From the NCBI GenBank assembly GCA_002311915.1, contig DCAF01000028.1, positions 5,523 to 18,353 on the forward strand: a stretch of 12,831 nt of DNA, written 5' to 3'. The notes under the pieces were generated by a model. That model searched no databases and had not been told where the DNA came from. It was given only the letters and a program-made list of their open reading frames with translations. The stretch is from Sulfurovum sp. UBA1140 (GTDB lineage Bacteria > Campylobacterota > Campylobacteria > Campylobacterales > Sulfurovaceae). This document shows, piece by piece, positions 1 to 7,628 of this stretch (its first letter is position 1; every line of letters begins with the position of its first letter). The position numbers and the translations under genes are program-made.

Positions 1-18
1 TATCCTTGGAGATAGATA

Positions 19-1032
19 ATGAATATTTTAATTACAGGTGGAGCAGGATATATTGGTAGCCATGTGGCAAAACAACTCTTAGAGACCACTACACACAACA
101 TAACGATATTGGATAACTTAAGTACAGGACGAATCGAAACGCTAGATACGTTAAGAGGGCTTCGAGATTTTAGTTTTATTAAACTTGATCTTAAAGAGTT
201 TGATAAAATCTCTTCTGTATTAGAAGAGCATAAGATTGATACCATTATTCATTTTGCAGCGAGTATTGTGGTACCAGAGTCGGTAGAGAACCCTTTAAAG
301 TATTATATGAACAATACGGTGAATACCACAAACTTAATTCAAAAATCAGTAGAAGCAGATGTTCAACGGTTTGTTTTTTCTAGTACCGCTGCTGTATATG
401 GAGAGCCTAGTGTTGTACCAAAAGAGGGGTTGGATGAGACCTTTTTAACCAATCCAATTAACCCTTATGGCATGTCTAAACTTATGAGTGAACGGGTTAT
501 TCAAGATACCTCTTTGGCATATCCCACCTTTAAACATGTGATTTTTAGGTATTTTAACGTAGCAGGTGCAGATATATATTATCATGATGAAAAATTAACT
601 CCCCGAATTGGTCAAAGCTTTCCCAATGCTACCCATCTTATTAAAATAGCTTCGGAGTGTGCAGTCGGAAAACGAGAAAAGATGGCAATTTTTGGTGATG
701 ACTTTCTTACGCCTGATGGAACAGGGGTAAGAGACTACATTCATGTAGATGATTTGGCATCAGCACATATTGATGCGATTAACCATTTACAAGAGAACAA
801 GAGTAATATTTTTAATGTGGGGTATGGAAAAGGTTACTCGGTTAAAGAGGTAATTAACGAGGTTAAAAAAGTGACAGGTGTTGATTTTCAAGTCGATAAC
901 GCTCCACGACGAGCAGGAGATCCTGCTCTGCTTATTTCGAACAATAGCAAGATAAAATCAACAATGAATTGGGTTCCTAAGTATGATAACTTGGCTCTGA
1001 TTTGCCAGAGTGCTTATATTTGGGAGCAGTGA
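19..1032 (+). CDS. galE: UDP-glucose 4-epimerase (extended short-chain dehydrogenase family)
   Basis: Predicted to interconvert UDP-glucose and UDP-galactose (or the N-acetyl forms) in the cytoplasm, using tightly bound NAD+, to supply a sugar donor for surface polysaccharide. Seen in the 337-aa product: Rossmann glycine motif GGAGYIG at residues 7-13, the FSSTAAVYG segment at 120-128 carrying the catalytic Ser/Thr, and the YxxxK pair Tyr150/Lys154 in NPYGMSK. The length is that of full GalE proteins. The ATG at 19 has a GGAG ribosome site at 8-11, so the gene appears complete. It lies upstream of the kps export genes but is separated from them by an opposite-strand gene, so it is probably not cotranscribed with them. 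The epimerase family is clear; whether it prefers Glc or GlcNAc cannot be told from sequence alone. Confidence 0.93.
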   Translation: MNILITGGAGYIGSHVAKQLLETTTHNITILDNLSTGRIETLDTLRGLRDFSFIKLDLKEFDKISSVLEEHKIDTIIHFAASIVVPESVENPLKYYMNNTVNTTNLIQKSVEADVQRFVFSSTAAVYGEPSVVPKEGLDETFLTNPINPYGMSKLMSERVIQDTSLAYPTFKHVIFRYFNVAGADIYYHDEKLTPRIGQSFPNATHLIKIASECAVGKREKMAIFGDDFLTPDGTGVRDYIHVDDLASAHIDAINHLQENKSNIFNVGYGKGYSVKEVINEVKKVTGVDFQVDNAPRRAGDPALLISNNSKIKSTMNWVPKYDNLALICQSAYIWEQ

Positions 1033-1037
1033 TTTTT

Positions 1038-1499
1038 TTAAAACTTATATACATTATTAATCATAAAATAGTTGATGTTTGTATTCATTTTCAGATAACC
1101 GAAAGAGATACCACGATTTTGAGTAATTTGAACGATGAAATCAATACCATATCCAAAACCATCGTCTGAACTTTTGTTTCTCATGTAACCCACTTTTGAT
1201 TTGATGGCTAACGAGGTACTAAGAGGGGTAAGGTAACTGGCAAGAACATAAGCAGAAGAGAAGTTTCTTCGCTTTTTGGTCTCTTGATGTTTGGCTTTGG
1301 TAAAACTCTGTGTGTAGCCTAGGTCAATGCCCCAAAAGTCTGAATTTAAGTAGCTGTAGTTCAGGTGTAAGGCTTGGGTGTTGCTGTAGTCGTCGATATT
1401 TTGATGGACAATACCTGCAGAGATAAAGGTTTTATCTTCGCAGAAGAGGGAAGAGTTAAAGAGTAGAGGTAATAGTAAAGCAATAAGAAATTTTTTCAA
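1038..1499 (-). CDS. Small exported protein, probable outer-membrane beta-barrel
   Basis: A 153-aa protein of unknown function. It begins with a clear Sec signal peptide (MKKFLIALLLPLLFNSSLFC, cleavage near residue 20). The Cys at 20 follows S-L-F, a poor lipobox, so a lipoprotein is less likely. The rest alternates polar and hydrophobic/aromatic residues in short strands (for example HLNYSYL, FWGIDLGY, AYVLASYL, GISFGYLKM) and ends in Phe, the usual C-terminal signature of outer-membrane beta-barrels. It is small, with room for perhaps eight strands. The start is a TTG at 1499-1497 preceded on the minus strand by TAAGGAC (plus coordinates 1504-1510). It converges on galE with five bases between stop codons and diverges from kpsM. 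A role in capsule retention or sensing would be a guess. Confidence 0.7.
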   Translation of the reverse strand: MKKFLIALLLPLLFNSSLFCEDKTFISAGIVHQNIDDYSNTQALHLNYSYLNSDFWGIDLGYTQSFTKAKHQETKKRRNFSSAYVLASYLTPLSTSLAIKSKVGYMRNKSSDDGFGYGIDFIVQITQNRGISFGYLKMNTNINYFMINNVYKF

Positions 1500-1538
1500 T
1501 ACTGTCCTTAATTTTTTATCAAAAGGTATATTAACTTA

Positions 1539-1552
1539 TTTTTTTGTATAAT
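1539..1552 (+). promoter_or_regulatory. Promoter for the kpsMTED export operon
   Basis: A run of seven T (1539-1545) and a G run directly into a perfect TATAAT at 1547-1552. No TTGACA-like -35 box is visible. A T-rich stretch before TATAAT is the vegetative promoter style described for Campylobacter and Helicobacter. Transcription would begin near 1558-1560, leaving a leader of only about 10-12 bases with the AAAAGGA ribosome site at its very 5' end. Confidence 0.65.
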
Positions 1553-1570
1553 CTCTTTAAAAGGATTTCA

Positions 1571-2347
1571 TTGGTTTCTCGAACATCGTGGCAAGTACAA
1601 AAATCGGTCATTTATGCGTTGTTTTTAAGAGAGATGAACGTAAGATTTTCTGCTGGAAAGATGGGATATTTTTGGATTATTTTTGAACCACTGCTTCAAA
1701 TCACCATTTTTGTTAGTGTTAAAGTCATGCTGTTTGGAGCCAACTCTCAGTTTGATTTTCCTGTGTTTATTACGTTAGGTTTTATTGCCTTTAATCTGTT
1801 TCGACACACGGTAGATAGGTCGATGACAGCTTTTTCTGCCAATAAAGGGCTGTATGCCTACAAACAGGTTAAACCGATAGATGCACTGGTTTCAAGGGTT
1901 TTGGCTGAAATTTTAGTCTCTACTATTATAGTCTCTATTTTTATTGTGGTGGGTTTCTATTTCGGTTTTGACATGAATGCCGAGAACTTGGGCTTGGTTA
2001 TTCTTTCATTTTGGTGGTTAATTATTTTTACCTTTGGTATTGGGTTGTTGGTTGCTGTGGTGGGGATATTTTTTGATAGTTTTAAAAAAATAACGAAGTT
2101 GATTCTCTCTCCGATGATGTTTATATCGGCTATATTCTATTCGATGCAAGATTTGCCTCAATCAGCAAGAGAGTTGTTGTGGTATAACCCTTTGGCACAT
2201 TTTATAGAGCTGATTCATGCCAACTATTTTTATACTTTAGATGATGGATTTGTGGATTATAATTATATGGTACTTTGGACAATGATTCCTCTGTTTATAG
2301 CCCTTTGGTTGTATCGAAAACTAGAAAAAGGAATTATCTCTAAATGA
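1571..2347 (+). CDS. kpsM: Capsule polysaccharide ABC transporter, permease subunit (KpsM family)
   Basis: Inner-membrane permease of the ABC-2 type; with KpsT it flips lipid-linked capsule polysaccharide across the cytoplasmic membrane. The protein is strongly hydrophobic with about six membrane segments. It has the family's cytoplasmic N-terminal region (LFLREMNVRFSAGKMGYFW), the mid-protein ISAIFYSMQDLP loop and the WYNPLAHFIELIH motif before the last helices. The reading frame stays open up to a TTG at 1544, but that codon overlaps the predicted -10 box. The TTG at 1571 has AAAAGGA five bases upstream and gives 258 aa, the usual KpsM length, so it is chosen here. The stop overlaps the kpsT start by four bases (ATGA), showing translational coupling. 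Confidence 0.9.
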   Translation: MVSRTSWQVQKSVIYALFLREMNVRFSAGKMGYFWIIFEPLLQITIFVSVKVMLFGANSQFDFPVFITLGFIAFNLFRHTVDRSMTAFSANKGLYAYKQVKPIDALVSRVLAEILVSTIIVSIFIVVGFYFGFDMNAENLGLVILSFWWLIIFTFGIGLLVAVVGIFFDSFKKITKLILSPMMFISAIFYSMQDLPQSARELLWYNPLAHFIELIHANYFYTLDDGFVDYNYMVLWTMIPLFIALWLYRKLEKGIISK

Positions 2348-3006
2348 TAGAACTACGTAATGTTACCAAGTATTTTCGTACCACCAAGGGTAAAAAATAT
2401 ATACTCAAAAATAGTACATTTACCATTCCTTCTGATCACAATGTAGGGATATTGGGGCGTAATGGGGCAGGTAAATCGACACTGATGCGCATGTTGGGAA
2501 AGATAGAGTTTCCTAATAAAGGCGAGATTGTCTCTGATAAAAGTTTCTCTTGGCCGATGGGGTTGGGTGGTGGATTTCAGGGCAATATGACGGGCAGGTC
2601 AAATGTAAAGTTTGTCTGTCGTATTTATGGAAAAAGTAGTAAAGAGATAGAGGAGTCTATCGCTTTTGTTAAAAAGTTCTCAGAACTTGGGGACTATTTT
2701 GAGATGCCCATTAAGACCTACTCTTCGGGTATGAAATCACGTTTGACCTTTGGCTTAAGCTTGGCATTTGACTTTGATTATCTGTTAATAGATGAGACCC
2801 TTTCGGTAGGTGATGCACGGTTTCGTAAAAAATCTAAAGAGGCGTTAATGAAAAAAATTGAGACATGTAATGTATTGTTGGTAAGCCATGATATGGGTAC
2901 TTTGCGTACTATTTGTGATGTGGGTATTGTCTCGCATGAGGCGAAGCTTCACTATTTTGATGATATTAATGATGCCATTAAGATGTATGATGATATTAAC
3001 ATATAA
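2344..3006 (+). CDS. kpsT: Capsule polysaccharide ABC transporter, ATP-binding subunit (KpsT family)
   Basis: Cytoplasmic ATPase that powers capsule export with KpsM. All nucleotide-binding motifs are intact in the 220-aa product: Walker A GRNGAGKST (38-46), Q-loop Gln79, signature SSGMKSR (127-133), Walker B YLLID with catalytic Glu151, and H-loop His182. The signature SSGM in place of LSGGQ is typical of polysaccharide and O-antigen exporters. Length matches KpsT. There is no C-terminal carbohydrate-binding extension of the Wzt type, which fits a group 2 capsule rather than an O-antigen system. The ATG lies inside the kpsM stop region (ATGA); kpsE follows after 11 bases. Confidence 0.95.
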   Translation: MIELRNVTKYFRTTKGKKYILKNSTFTIPSDHNVGILGRNGAGKSTLMRMLGKIEFPNKGEIVSDKSFSWPMGLGGGFQGNMTGRSNVKFVCRIYGKSSKEIEESIAFVKKFSELGDYFEMPIKTYSSGMKSRLTFGLSLAFDFDYLLIDETLSVGDARFRKKSKEALMKKIETCNVLLVSHDMGTLRTICDVGIVSHEAKLHYFDDINDAIKMYDDINI

Positions 3007-3017
3007 AAGGCACCATT

Positions 3018-4103
3018 ATGAGACTCTTTAAACAAGTACGATTTCTATTTTTATTTCTATTTCCTTTTCTACTTTCTGCCTACTATGTTGTTTTTTTACA
3101 GACTGAACTGCATGAGTCTTCGACCACGATTTTGATTAAAGATTTGAAATCAACTGGAACTCCACCTGATTTAATGAATGTGCTTGTTCCTGTAGGAGCC
3201 TCGAATATGCAAGACTCTAAACTGCTAGAGAAGTATATATACTCTTCGGATATGTTTGATAAGCTTAATGTCAAGTTTGAACTAGAGAAACACTACCGAA
3301 GTGAAGCGTTGGATATGGCACAAAGGTTGTATGAGTTCTCTTCTCCTGCTGATTTGTTAAACTTATATAATAAACGGTTGATGATTGCTTATGATGAAAT
3401 ATCTGCTACCTTAGACATAACTTTTTTGCATACCGACCCCAAGATGGCTCAAAGCATACTTTTTGATATTATTGCTCATGCAGAGCATAAACTTAATATG
3501 TATGATAAAGAGAATGCTGATGAGTTGTTGGCGTTTATAAGTCAGCAAGAGAAGAAGAATAAAAGACTCTTAGAAGCATCCATTCAAGAGGTGGTGGCGT
3601 ATCAGAATAGTCATAAAATGATTGACCCTTCGATGGATATTAAAGCAAAAAGCATTATTATCTCGGAGCTTGAGGCAACTTTGGTAAAAAAAGAGATGGA
3701 ACATATGAGTCTAAGACAGTATATGAACCCAACAAGTATTGAAGTCAAGACGCTTCGAGCCGAGATAGGTAATTTAAAAGCCAAATTGAAAGAGCTTAGA
3801 GCCAAACTTTCAGGAGTTGGGAAGAGTGAATTGAATGAGAATCTGTTTGAATTTGAAACGCTTAAAGCAGGGGTTGAGTTTAATAAAGAGCGTTATAAAC
3901 AGACCCTAATTCAGTTGGACATGGCGATGATTCAGTCAACACAAAATGCTAAAAATCTTATTGTTATTACTCGACCAACACTTTCGGGAAAATATACCCA
4001 TCCTGATAAAGTTAAAAATATTATTACTCTACTGTTGGTATTGTTGATGATTTATGGGGTTGTTTCGATGATTAATGCGATTATTAAAGACCATAGAGAT
4101 TAA
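3018..4103 (+). CDS. kpsE: Capsule export periplasmic adaptor, polysaccharide co-polymerase type (KpsE family)
   Basis: Inner-membrane protein with a large periplasmic domain, predicted to bridge KpsMT to the outer-membrane protein KpsD. The 361-aa product has one membrane helix at about residues 7-27 and a second at about 334-356, with a short cytoplasmic tail (KDHRD). The long charged helical region at about 165-300, with repeated Lys/Glu/Leu spacing, is a probable coiled coil. A proline-containing segment (TRPTLSGKYTHPDK) precedes the second helix, as in chain-length/co-polymerase proteins. Length is near that of E. coli KpsE. An AAAAGG ribosome site (3006-3011) precedes the ATG. kpsD follows 24 bases downstream. 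Confidence 0.88.
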   Translation: MRLFKQVRFLFLFLFPFLLSAYYVVFLQTELHESSTTILIKDLKSTGTPPDLMNVLVPVGASNMQDSKLLEKYIYSSDMFDKLNVKFELEKHYRSEALDMAQRLYEFSSPADLLNLYNKRLMIAYDEISATLDITFLHTDPKMAQSILFDIIAHAEHKLNMYDKENADELLAFISQQEKKNKRLLEASIQEVVAYQNSHKMIDPSMDIKAKSIIISELEATLVKKEMEHMSLRQYMNPTSIEVKTLRAEIGNLKAKLKELRAKLSGVGKSELNENLFEFETLKAGVEFNKERYKQTLIQLDMAMIQSTQNAKNLIVITRPTLSGKYTHPDKVKNIITLLLVLLMIYGVVSMINAIIKDHRD

Positions 4104-4127
4104 AAGATTATGTAAATAGGAGAGAGT

Positions 4128-5741
4128 ATGAGAAGTGTATTGATTGTTTTATTAAGTCTACAGTTGCTATTAGGGGTAGATATAACGCTAGAGAGCAATG
4201 AAGAGAATCAAACAATAGTGATGGATGTCAAGAGGAGTGTTTTTTTTGGTCAACGACTCTTTCAAGGGAAGTTTAAAGAGAATAAGCAGTTACTTCATAA
4301 TCCTGACTATCTTTTAAATACGGGTGATGAGGTCTCGATTAAGCTTTGGGGGGCATATACGTATGAAGCAAAATTAACCGTAGATAAAGAGGGAAATATT
4401 TTTATTCCAAGGGTAGGGCTTGTATATCTGTTGGGAGTGAGTAATCGCAATGTAATTTCTAAAATTAAACAGGCACTTAAACGCACATTTAATAAAAATG
4501 TATCGGTTTATGCCAGTTTGAATAACTATCAACCCATCTCGATTTTTGTAACAGGAGGGGTCAACACGCCAGGTCTTTATCAGGGGTTGTCTTCGGATTC
4601 GGTACTGCAACTGCTTGATAAAGCAGGGGGAATTATTAATGCCGAGGGGAGTTACCGAAATATTACCATTCTTCGAGCCAATAGGGTTATTAAATATATT
4701 GACCTCTACAGCTTTCTACTTGATGGTCAACTGGCACTTTTTCAGTTTAAAAATGGGGATGTGATTAAAGTAGGTTTCATGAAAGATATTATTGAAATCA
4801 CTGGAGAGGTAAACCACCCTTATGTTTTTGAGTTGAATCAAAAGAGGGTTTTGGTGCAAGAGATTACTCGTCATATTACCCCCAAAGCCAATGCAACACA
4901 TTTTATTATTACCCGTTGGCAAAATGGTTTGGAAAAAGTAGAGAAGTATCCGTTAATAGAGAGTCGTGAAGTCTATATTAACAGTGGAGAGAAGATAAAT
5001 TTTATTAGTGACCACTACCGAGATAATATTATGGTCAATATTATGGGAGAGCATGGTGGGTTAAAAACAGTAACAGTTCCTAAAGGTACCAGTTTAAAGT
5101 CGGTGATTGCTCAAATTATATCTACCCCTATTTCGGATGAATCAGGAGTACAACTCTTTAGAAAAAGTATTGCCAAACGGCAAAAACAGTTGATTCAAGC
5201 CAATTTAAAAGATTTAGAGGCCAGAGTCTTAACCACAGGTTCATCAACAACCGAAGAGGCAAAGATTCGTAAAGAGGAGTCTGCTTTGGTACTAGATTTT
5301 ATTAAAAGAGCCTCTACTATTAAGCCCAAAGGTCAAGTGGTTATTAATAGCGAAAGTAATCTATCACTAGTGATGCTTGAAGAGGGGGATGTTATTTATA
5401 TTCCTAAAAAGACACAAATTGTGGTCGTAGAAGGAGAGGTCTCTCTGCCCAATGCTCAAACTTTTGTAGCACAATACAGCATCGAAGATTATATAAAATC
5501 ATGTGGTGGATATAGCCCTAGAGCCAATATGAAAAAGGTGTTGTTGGTTAAAAAGAATGGTAAGGTATTAACTTATGATGCCAGTGGATGGTGGGCAGAT
5601 TCAGCCCCCAACATAGAAGCAGGAGACTCTATTTTGGTCTTAGGAAAGATAGACAGTAAAAATATTCAAATTACTTCGAGTGTGACACAGATTTTGTATC
5701 AAGTAGCTGTGGGGGCTGCCGTGGTGTTGAGGGCGTTTTAG
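4128..5741 (+). CDS. kpsD: Outer-membrane polysaccharide export (OPX) protein, KpsD family
   Basis: Predicted periplasmic/outer-membrane component that carries capsule polysaccharide to the surface. A Sec signal peptide occupies about residues 1-16 (MRSVLIVLLSLQLLLG). A polysaccharide-export domain at about 60-125 holds YLLNTGDEVSIKLWG and DKEGNIFIPRVG. Several SLBB-type ligand-binding repeats follow: VTGGVNTPGLYQG, ITGEVNHPYVFEL and VEGEVSLPNAQTF, each with the usual G-x-V-x-x-P pattern. The product is 537 aa, within the KpsD range. The start is supported by AGGAGAGAG just upstream of the ATG. It is the last gene of the export operon; its stop codon abuts the 5741-5842 repeat. A T8 run at 4240-4247 lies near codon 38. 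Confidence 0.92.
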   Translation: MRSVLIVLLSLQLLLGVDITLESNEENQTIVMDVKRSVFFGQRLFQGKFKENKQLLHNPDYLLNTGDEVSIKLWGAYTYEAKLTVDKEGNIFIPRVGLVYLLGVSNRNVISKIKQALKRTFNKNVSVYASLNNYQPISIFVTGGVNTPGLYQGLSSDSVLQLLDKAGGIINAEGSYRNITILRANRVIKYIDLYSFLLDGQLALFQFKNGDVIKVGFMKDIIEITGEVNHPYVFELNQKRVLVQEITRHITPKANATHFIITRWQNGLEKVEKYPLIESREVYINSGEKINFISDHYRDNIMVNIMGEHGGLKTVTVPKGTSLKSVIAQIISTPISDESGVQLFRKSIAKRQKQLIQANLKDLEARVLTTGSSTTEEAKIRKEESALVLDFIKRASTIKPKGQVVINSESNLSLVMLEEGDVIYIPKKTQIVVVEGEVSLPNAQTFVAQYSIEDYIKSCGGYSPRANMKKVLLVKKNGKVLTYDASGWWADSAPNIEAGDSILVLGKIDSKNIQITSSVTQILYQVAVGAAVVLRAF

Positions 5742-5842
5742 TAGGTTCGGTAACACCGAACAAAAATACCAAATATTTAAAATTGAAAATAAAAAATGAT
5801 TTATTTATTCAAACCGTTAATGTTCGGTGTTACCGAACCTAC
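5741..5842. repeat. REPIN-like element: two inverted REP-type hairpins
   Basis: A perfect 22-bp inverted repeat (5741-5762 and 5821-5842) separated by a 58-bp AT-rich spacer, 102 bp overall. Each arm, read inward from its outer end, begins with GTAG followed by its own hairpin: stem GTTCGGT, three-base loop AAC, stem ACCGAAC. A GTAG head plus hairpin, with two copies facing each other about 100 bp apart, is the known layout of REP sequences paired as REPINs and mobilised by a RAYT/TnpA-REP (IS200-like) transposase. No transposase is encoded in the window, so the element would be non-autonomous. Its first base is the last base of the kpsD stop codon. In RNA it could fold into a large stem that ends or protects the kps transcript. 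The repeat itself is certain; the REPIN label is inferred from architecture. Confidence 0.8.
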
Positions 5843-5910
5843 GAATATTTTCACTGTAGATTTACCTCTAGGAGAGGATAAAACTAGAGAAAACGAATTA
5901 AGTTGTGTAG

Positions 5911-6324
5911 AAAGGTATAATTTGTAATCATGTTACCAATCAAGACCAATGGCTAAAAGAGACCATTTTCTATATTAACAGTTACAATAAACTTGCAATT
6001 ATTACTCTTGAAGGTGAACATAAACAGCTTCAAAATCCCTCAGAGATTCTTAATTTTTGGCAGTGGCTTTTTAAAAATCAACATCGAATTGGCAAAGTGA
6101 AAGATTTTAATGCTGTTCCTAATATTTCTAAGATTTTAAAGTTTATTGGCGAGAAGATAACGCTGAATCAGCAAGTTTTCACCATTGATAACTTGGTGGC
6201 TGTTCAAGGAGGGGTGAATATTACGCTTAAAGATGAACGTGGACGGGTGGGGATTTTGTGTGATAAACGTGGGGAAAGAGTACATTTGATTGAGGAGGTT
6301 GAAGGGTTGTTTTCTAATCTATGA
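5911..6324 (+). pseudogene. 5'-truncated remnant of an unrecognised gene
   Basis: The frame is open from just after a TAG (5908-5910) to the TGA-proximal stop at 6322-6324, about 137 codons, but has no ATG, GTG or TTG until the GTG at 6097. That GTG would give only 75 aa and has no good ribosome site. The upstream portion reads like normal protein (for example WLKETIFYINSYNKLAIITLEGEH and FWQWLFKNQHRIGKV, quoted in separate parts), so the real protein began further upstream and its 5' end is lost or frameshifted. The C-terminal part (GGVNITLKDERGRVGIL) looks like beta strands. I do not recognise the family. In C. jejuni kpsF sits after kpsD, but nothing here resembles the SIS or CBS domains of KpsF. 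A second short frame (5820-5927) beginning inside the repeat may be an earlier, frame-shifted piece. Confidence 0.55.
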
Positions 6325-6343
6325 TGCTGTAAAATTAAGCTTT

Positions 6344-6355
6344 GCTGTATATAAT
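6344..6355 (+). promoter_or_regulatory. Probable promoter for the polymer-synthesis operon
   Basis: TATAAT at 6350-6355, preceded by a TG two bases upstream (TGTATATAAT) and a T-rich region at about 6308-6343. As in the kpsM promoter, no -35 consensus is visible. Transcription would begin near 6362, giving a leader of about 43 bases before the ATG at 6405. Its placement after the repeat and remnant gene suggests that the six-gene downstream operon is transcribed separately from kpsMTED. Confidence 0.55.
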
Positions 6356-6404
6356 AAGTGAAAATATTTCTTTTAAGTTAAAAATTATAACAATCGAGAA
6401 ACTT

Positions 6405-7628
6405 ATGAACAGACCTTCACTTTTTACCAAAGTCATGTATCGCATTGCCCAAAAAAAAGGCTATCACAACAAAAAAGAGTACCACAAACTCTTAAAGATT
6501 AATCAGATTCCCCAAAATGAGCTTGATAGTCAAGAGATAGTGGTATATTTTTTTGGAACCATGGGGCAGGTGTATCAGATTAAACAGTGGATTGATACAT
6601 TTAGTGAACTGCATAAACAGCATAAAATTACCGTAGTAGTAAGAAACTTTAATGTATATCGTTTCTGGAGAAAAGTATTGCCTTTTCATATTTACTACTG
6701 CTACACCATTAACGATATGTTAAGTTTTTATGAGACTACACACCCTAAAGTAATTATCTATATTAATAATGGGTTTAAAAACTTTCAATCGCTTATTTAT
6801 GAAGATGCGTTGCACATACATATTAATCATGGTGAGAGCGATAAGTCTTCTGACCACTCCAATCAGGTTAAGGGGTATGATTATATCTTTGTACATGGTC
6901 CTAATGGGTATGATAACTATATGAAATACCTTATTAAGTTAGACCCCAATCAGTTGGTACAGACGGGTCGCCCTCAACTGGATTTTATAAAACCTATCAA
7001 GCTTGATACCTTTGGTCGAAAAGTGGTAATTTATGCCCCCACATGGGAGGCAACCCACCGTTCTATGAGGTACACCTCGGTAGATATTTATGGAGAGCAG
7101 ATAGTTGATGCACTTTTGAGTGATGAGCGATACTATTTTATCTATAAACCTCATCCAAATTTGGGTGCAAATGATAAAAAGGTATTGGCGATTCATCAAG
7201 CAATGCTAGAGAAGATTAAAAATGACCCTTATGCAATTACCATTACCGATACCGATGTGAACAACATCTATCCGATTGTTGATTTTGCTATTTTTGATAT
7301 GTCCTCGATTATGACCGATTACTTGAATGTCGATAAACCTTTTATTTTGGCAGATGTTTTTGACCCCTTAGTACATAAGGTTGATGATTACAATGTGCTT
7401 AAAGGGTGTAATCGTTTAACATTAGAGAATGTCGAAAATCTACTAGATGTGGTTACCGATGAGATAGACAATGACCCCATGAAAGCACACAGAGAAGAGA
7501 TTAAAAGAGTCTATTTAGGAGATTATAAGCAGGGTGAGAGTATTAAAAAGTTTATAGACTCTGTTTCAAATATTATTGCCCAACGTGACAGAGAAGTTGC
7601 TCAAAAAGATAGTGAGGTGGTATCATGA
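6405..7628 (+). CDS. CDP-glycerol glycerophosphotransferase-type enzyme, first tandem copy
   Basis: Predicted to transfer glycerol phosphate (or another polyol phosphate) from a CDP-activated donor onto a growing capsule chain at the inner face of the membrane. The 407-aa product shows the PF04464-type layout: NHGES with His at residue 142, VVIYAPTWEATHRSMRYTS in the donor-binding fold, IYKPHPN, and the acidic/serine motif FAIFDMSSIMTDYLNVDKP. These correspond to the HG, APT(W/F)R, RPHP and D-x-S-S motifs of TagB/TagF. The frame is open back to a TTG at 6342, but that overlaps the predicted promoter; the ATG at 6405 is preferred, with a weak GAG ribosome site. An A8 run lies at 6451-6458. The C-terminus (AQRDREVAQKDSEVVS) is charged and heptad-like. 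It overlaps the next gene by ATGA. Confidence 0.75.
   Translation: MNRPSLFTKVMYRIAQKKGYHNKKEYHKLLKINQIPQNELDSQEIVVYFFGTMGQVYQIKQWIDTFSELHKQHKITVVVRNFNVYRFWRKVLPFHIYYCYTINDMLSFYETTHPKVIIYINNGFKNFQSLIYEDALHIHINHGESDKSSDHSNQVKGYDYIFVHGPNGYDNYMKYLIKLDPNQLVQTGRPQLDFIKPIKLDTFGRKVVIYAPTWEATHRSMRYTSVDIYGEQIVDALLSDERYYFIYKPHPNLGANDKKVLAIHQAMLEKIKNDPYAITITDTDVNNIYPIVDFAIFDMSSIMTDYLNVDKPFILADVFDPLVHKVDDYNVLKGCNRLTLENVENLLDVVTDEIDNDPMKAHREEIKRVYLGDYKQGESIKKFIDSVSNIIAQRDREVAQKDSEVVS

Noticed and set aside
1033..1045. T run after the galE stop as a terminator
   Set aside because: No stem precedes the T run.
3083..3274. Minus-strand open frame of 63 codons within kpsE (and similar minus-strand frames inside kpsD, the transferase genes, the tagD region and the KpsC-like gene)
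   Set aside because: Each lies wholly opposite a strongly supported gene, has no recognisable domain and lacks a convincing ribosome site.
5741..5842. Simple rho-independent terminator after kpsD
   Set aside because: The hairpins lack a clear downstream T run, and the two-arm GTAG-headed symmetry is better explained as a REPIN-like repeat, although it may still affect termination.
5741..5842. Two-repeat CRISPR array
   Set aside because: The two copies are inverted rather than direct, there is a single spacer-like interval, and no cas genes are present.
5911..6324. kpsF (arabinose-5-phosphate isomerase) remnant
   Set aside because: The position after kpsD suggested it, but no SIS or CBS-domain motifs can be seen in any frame.
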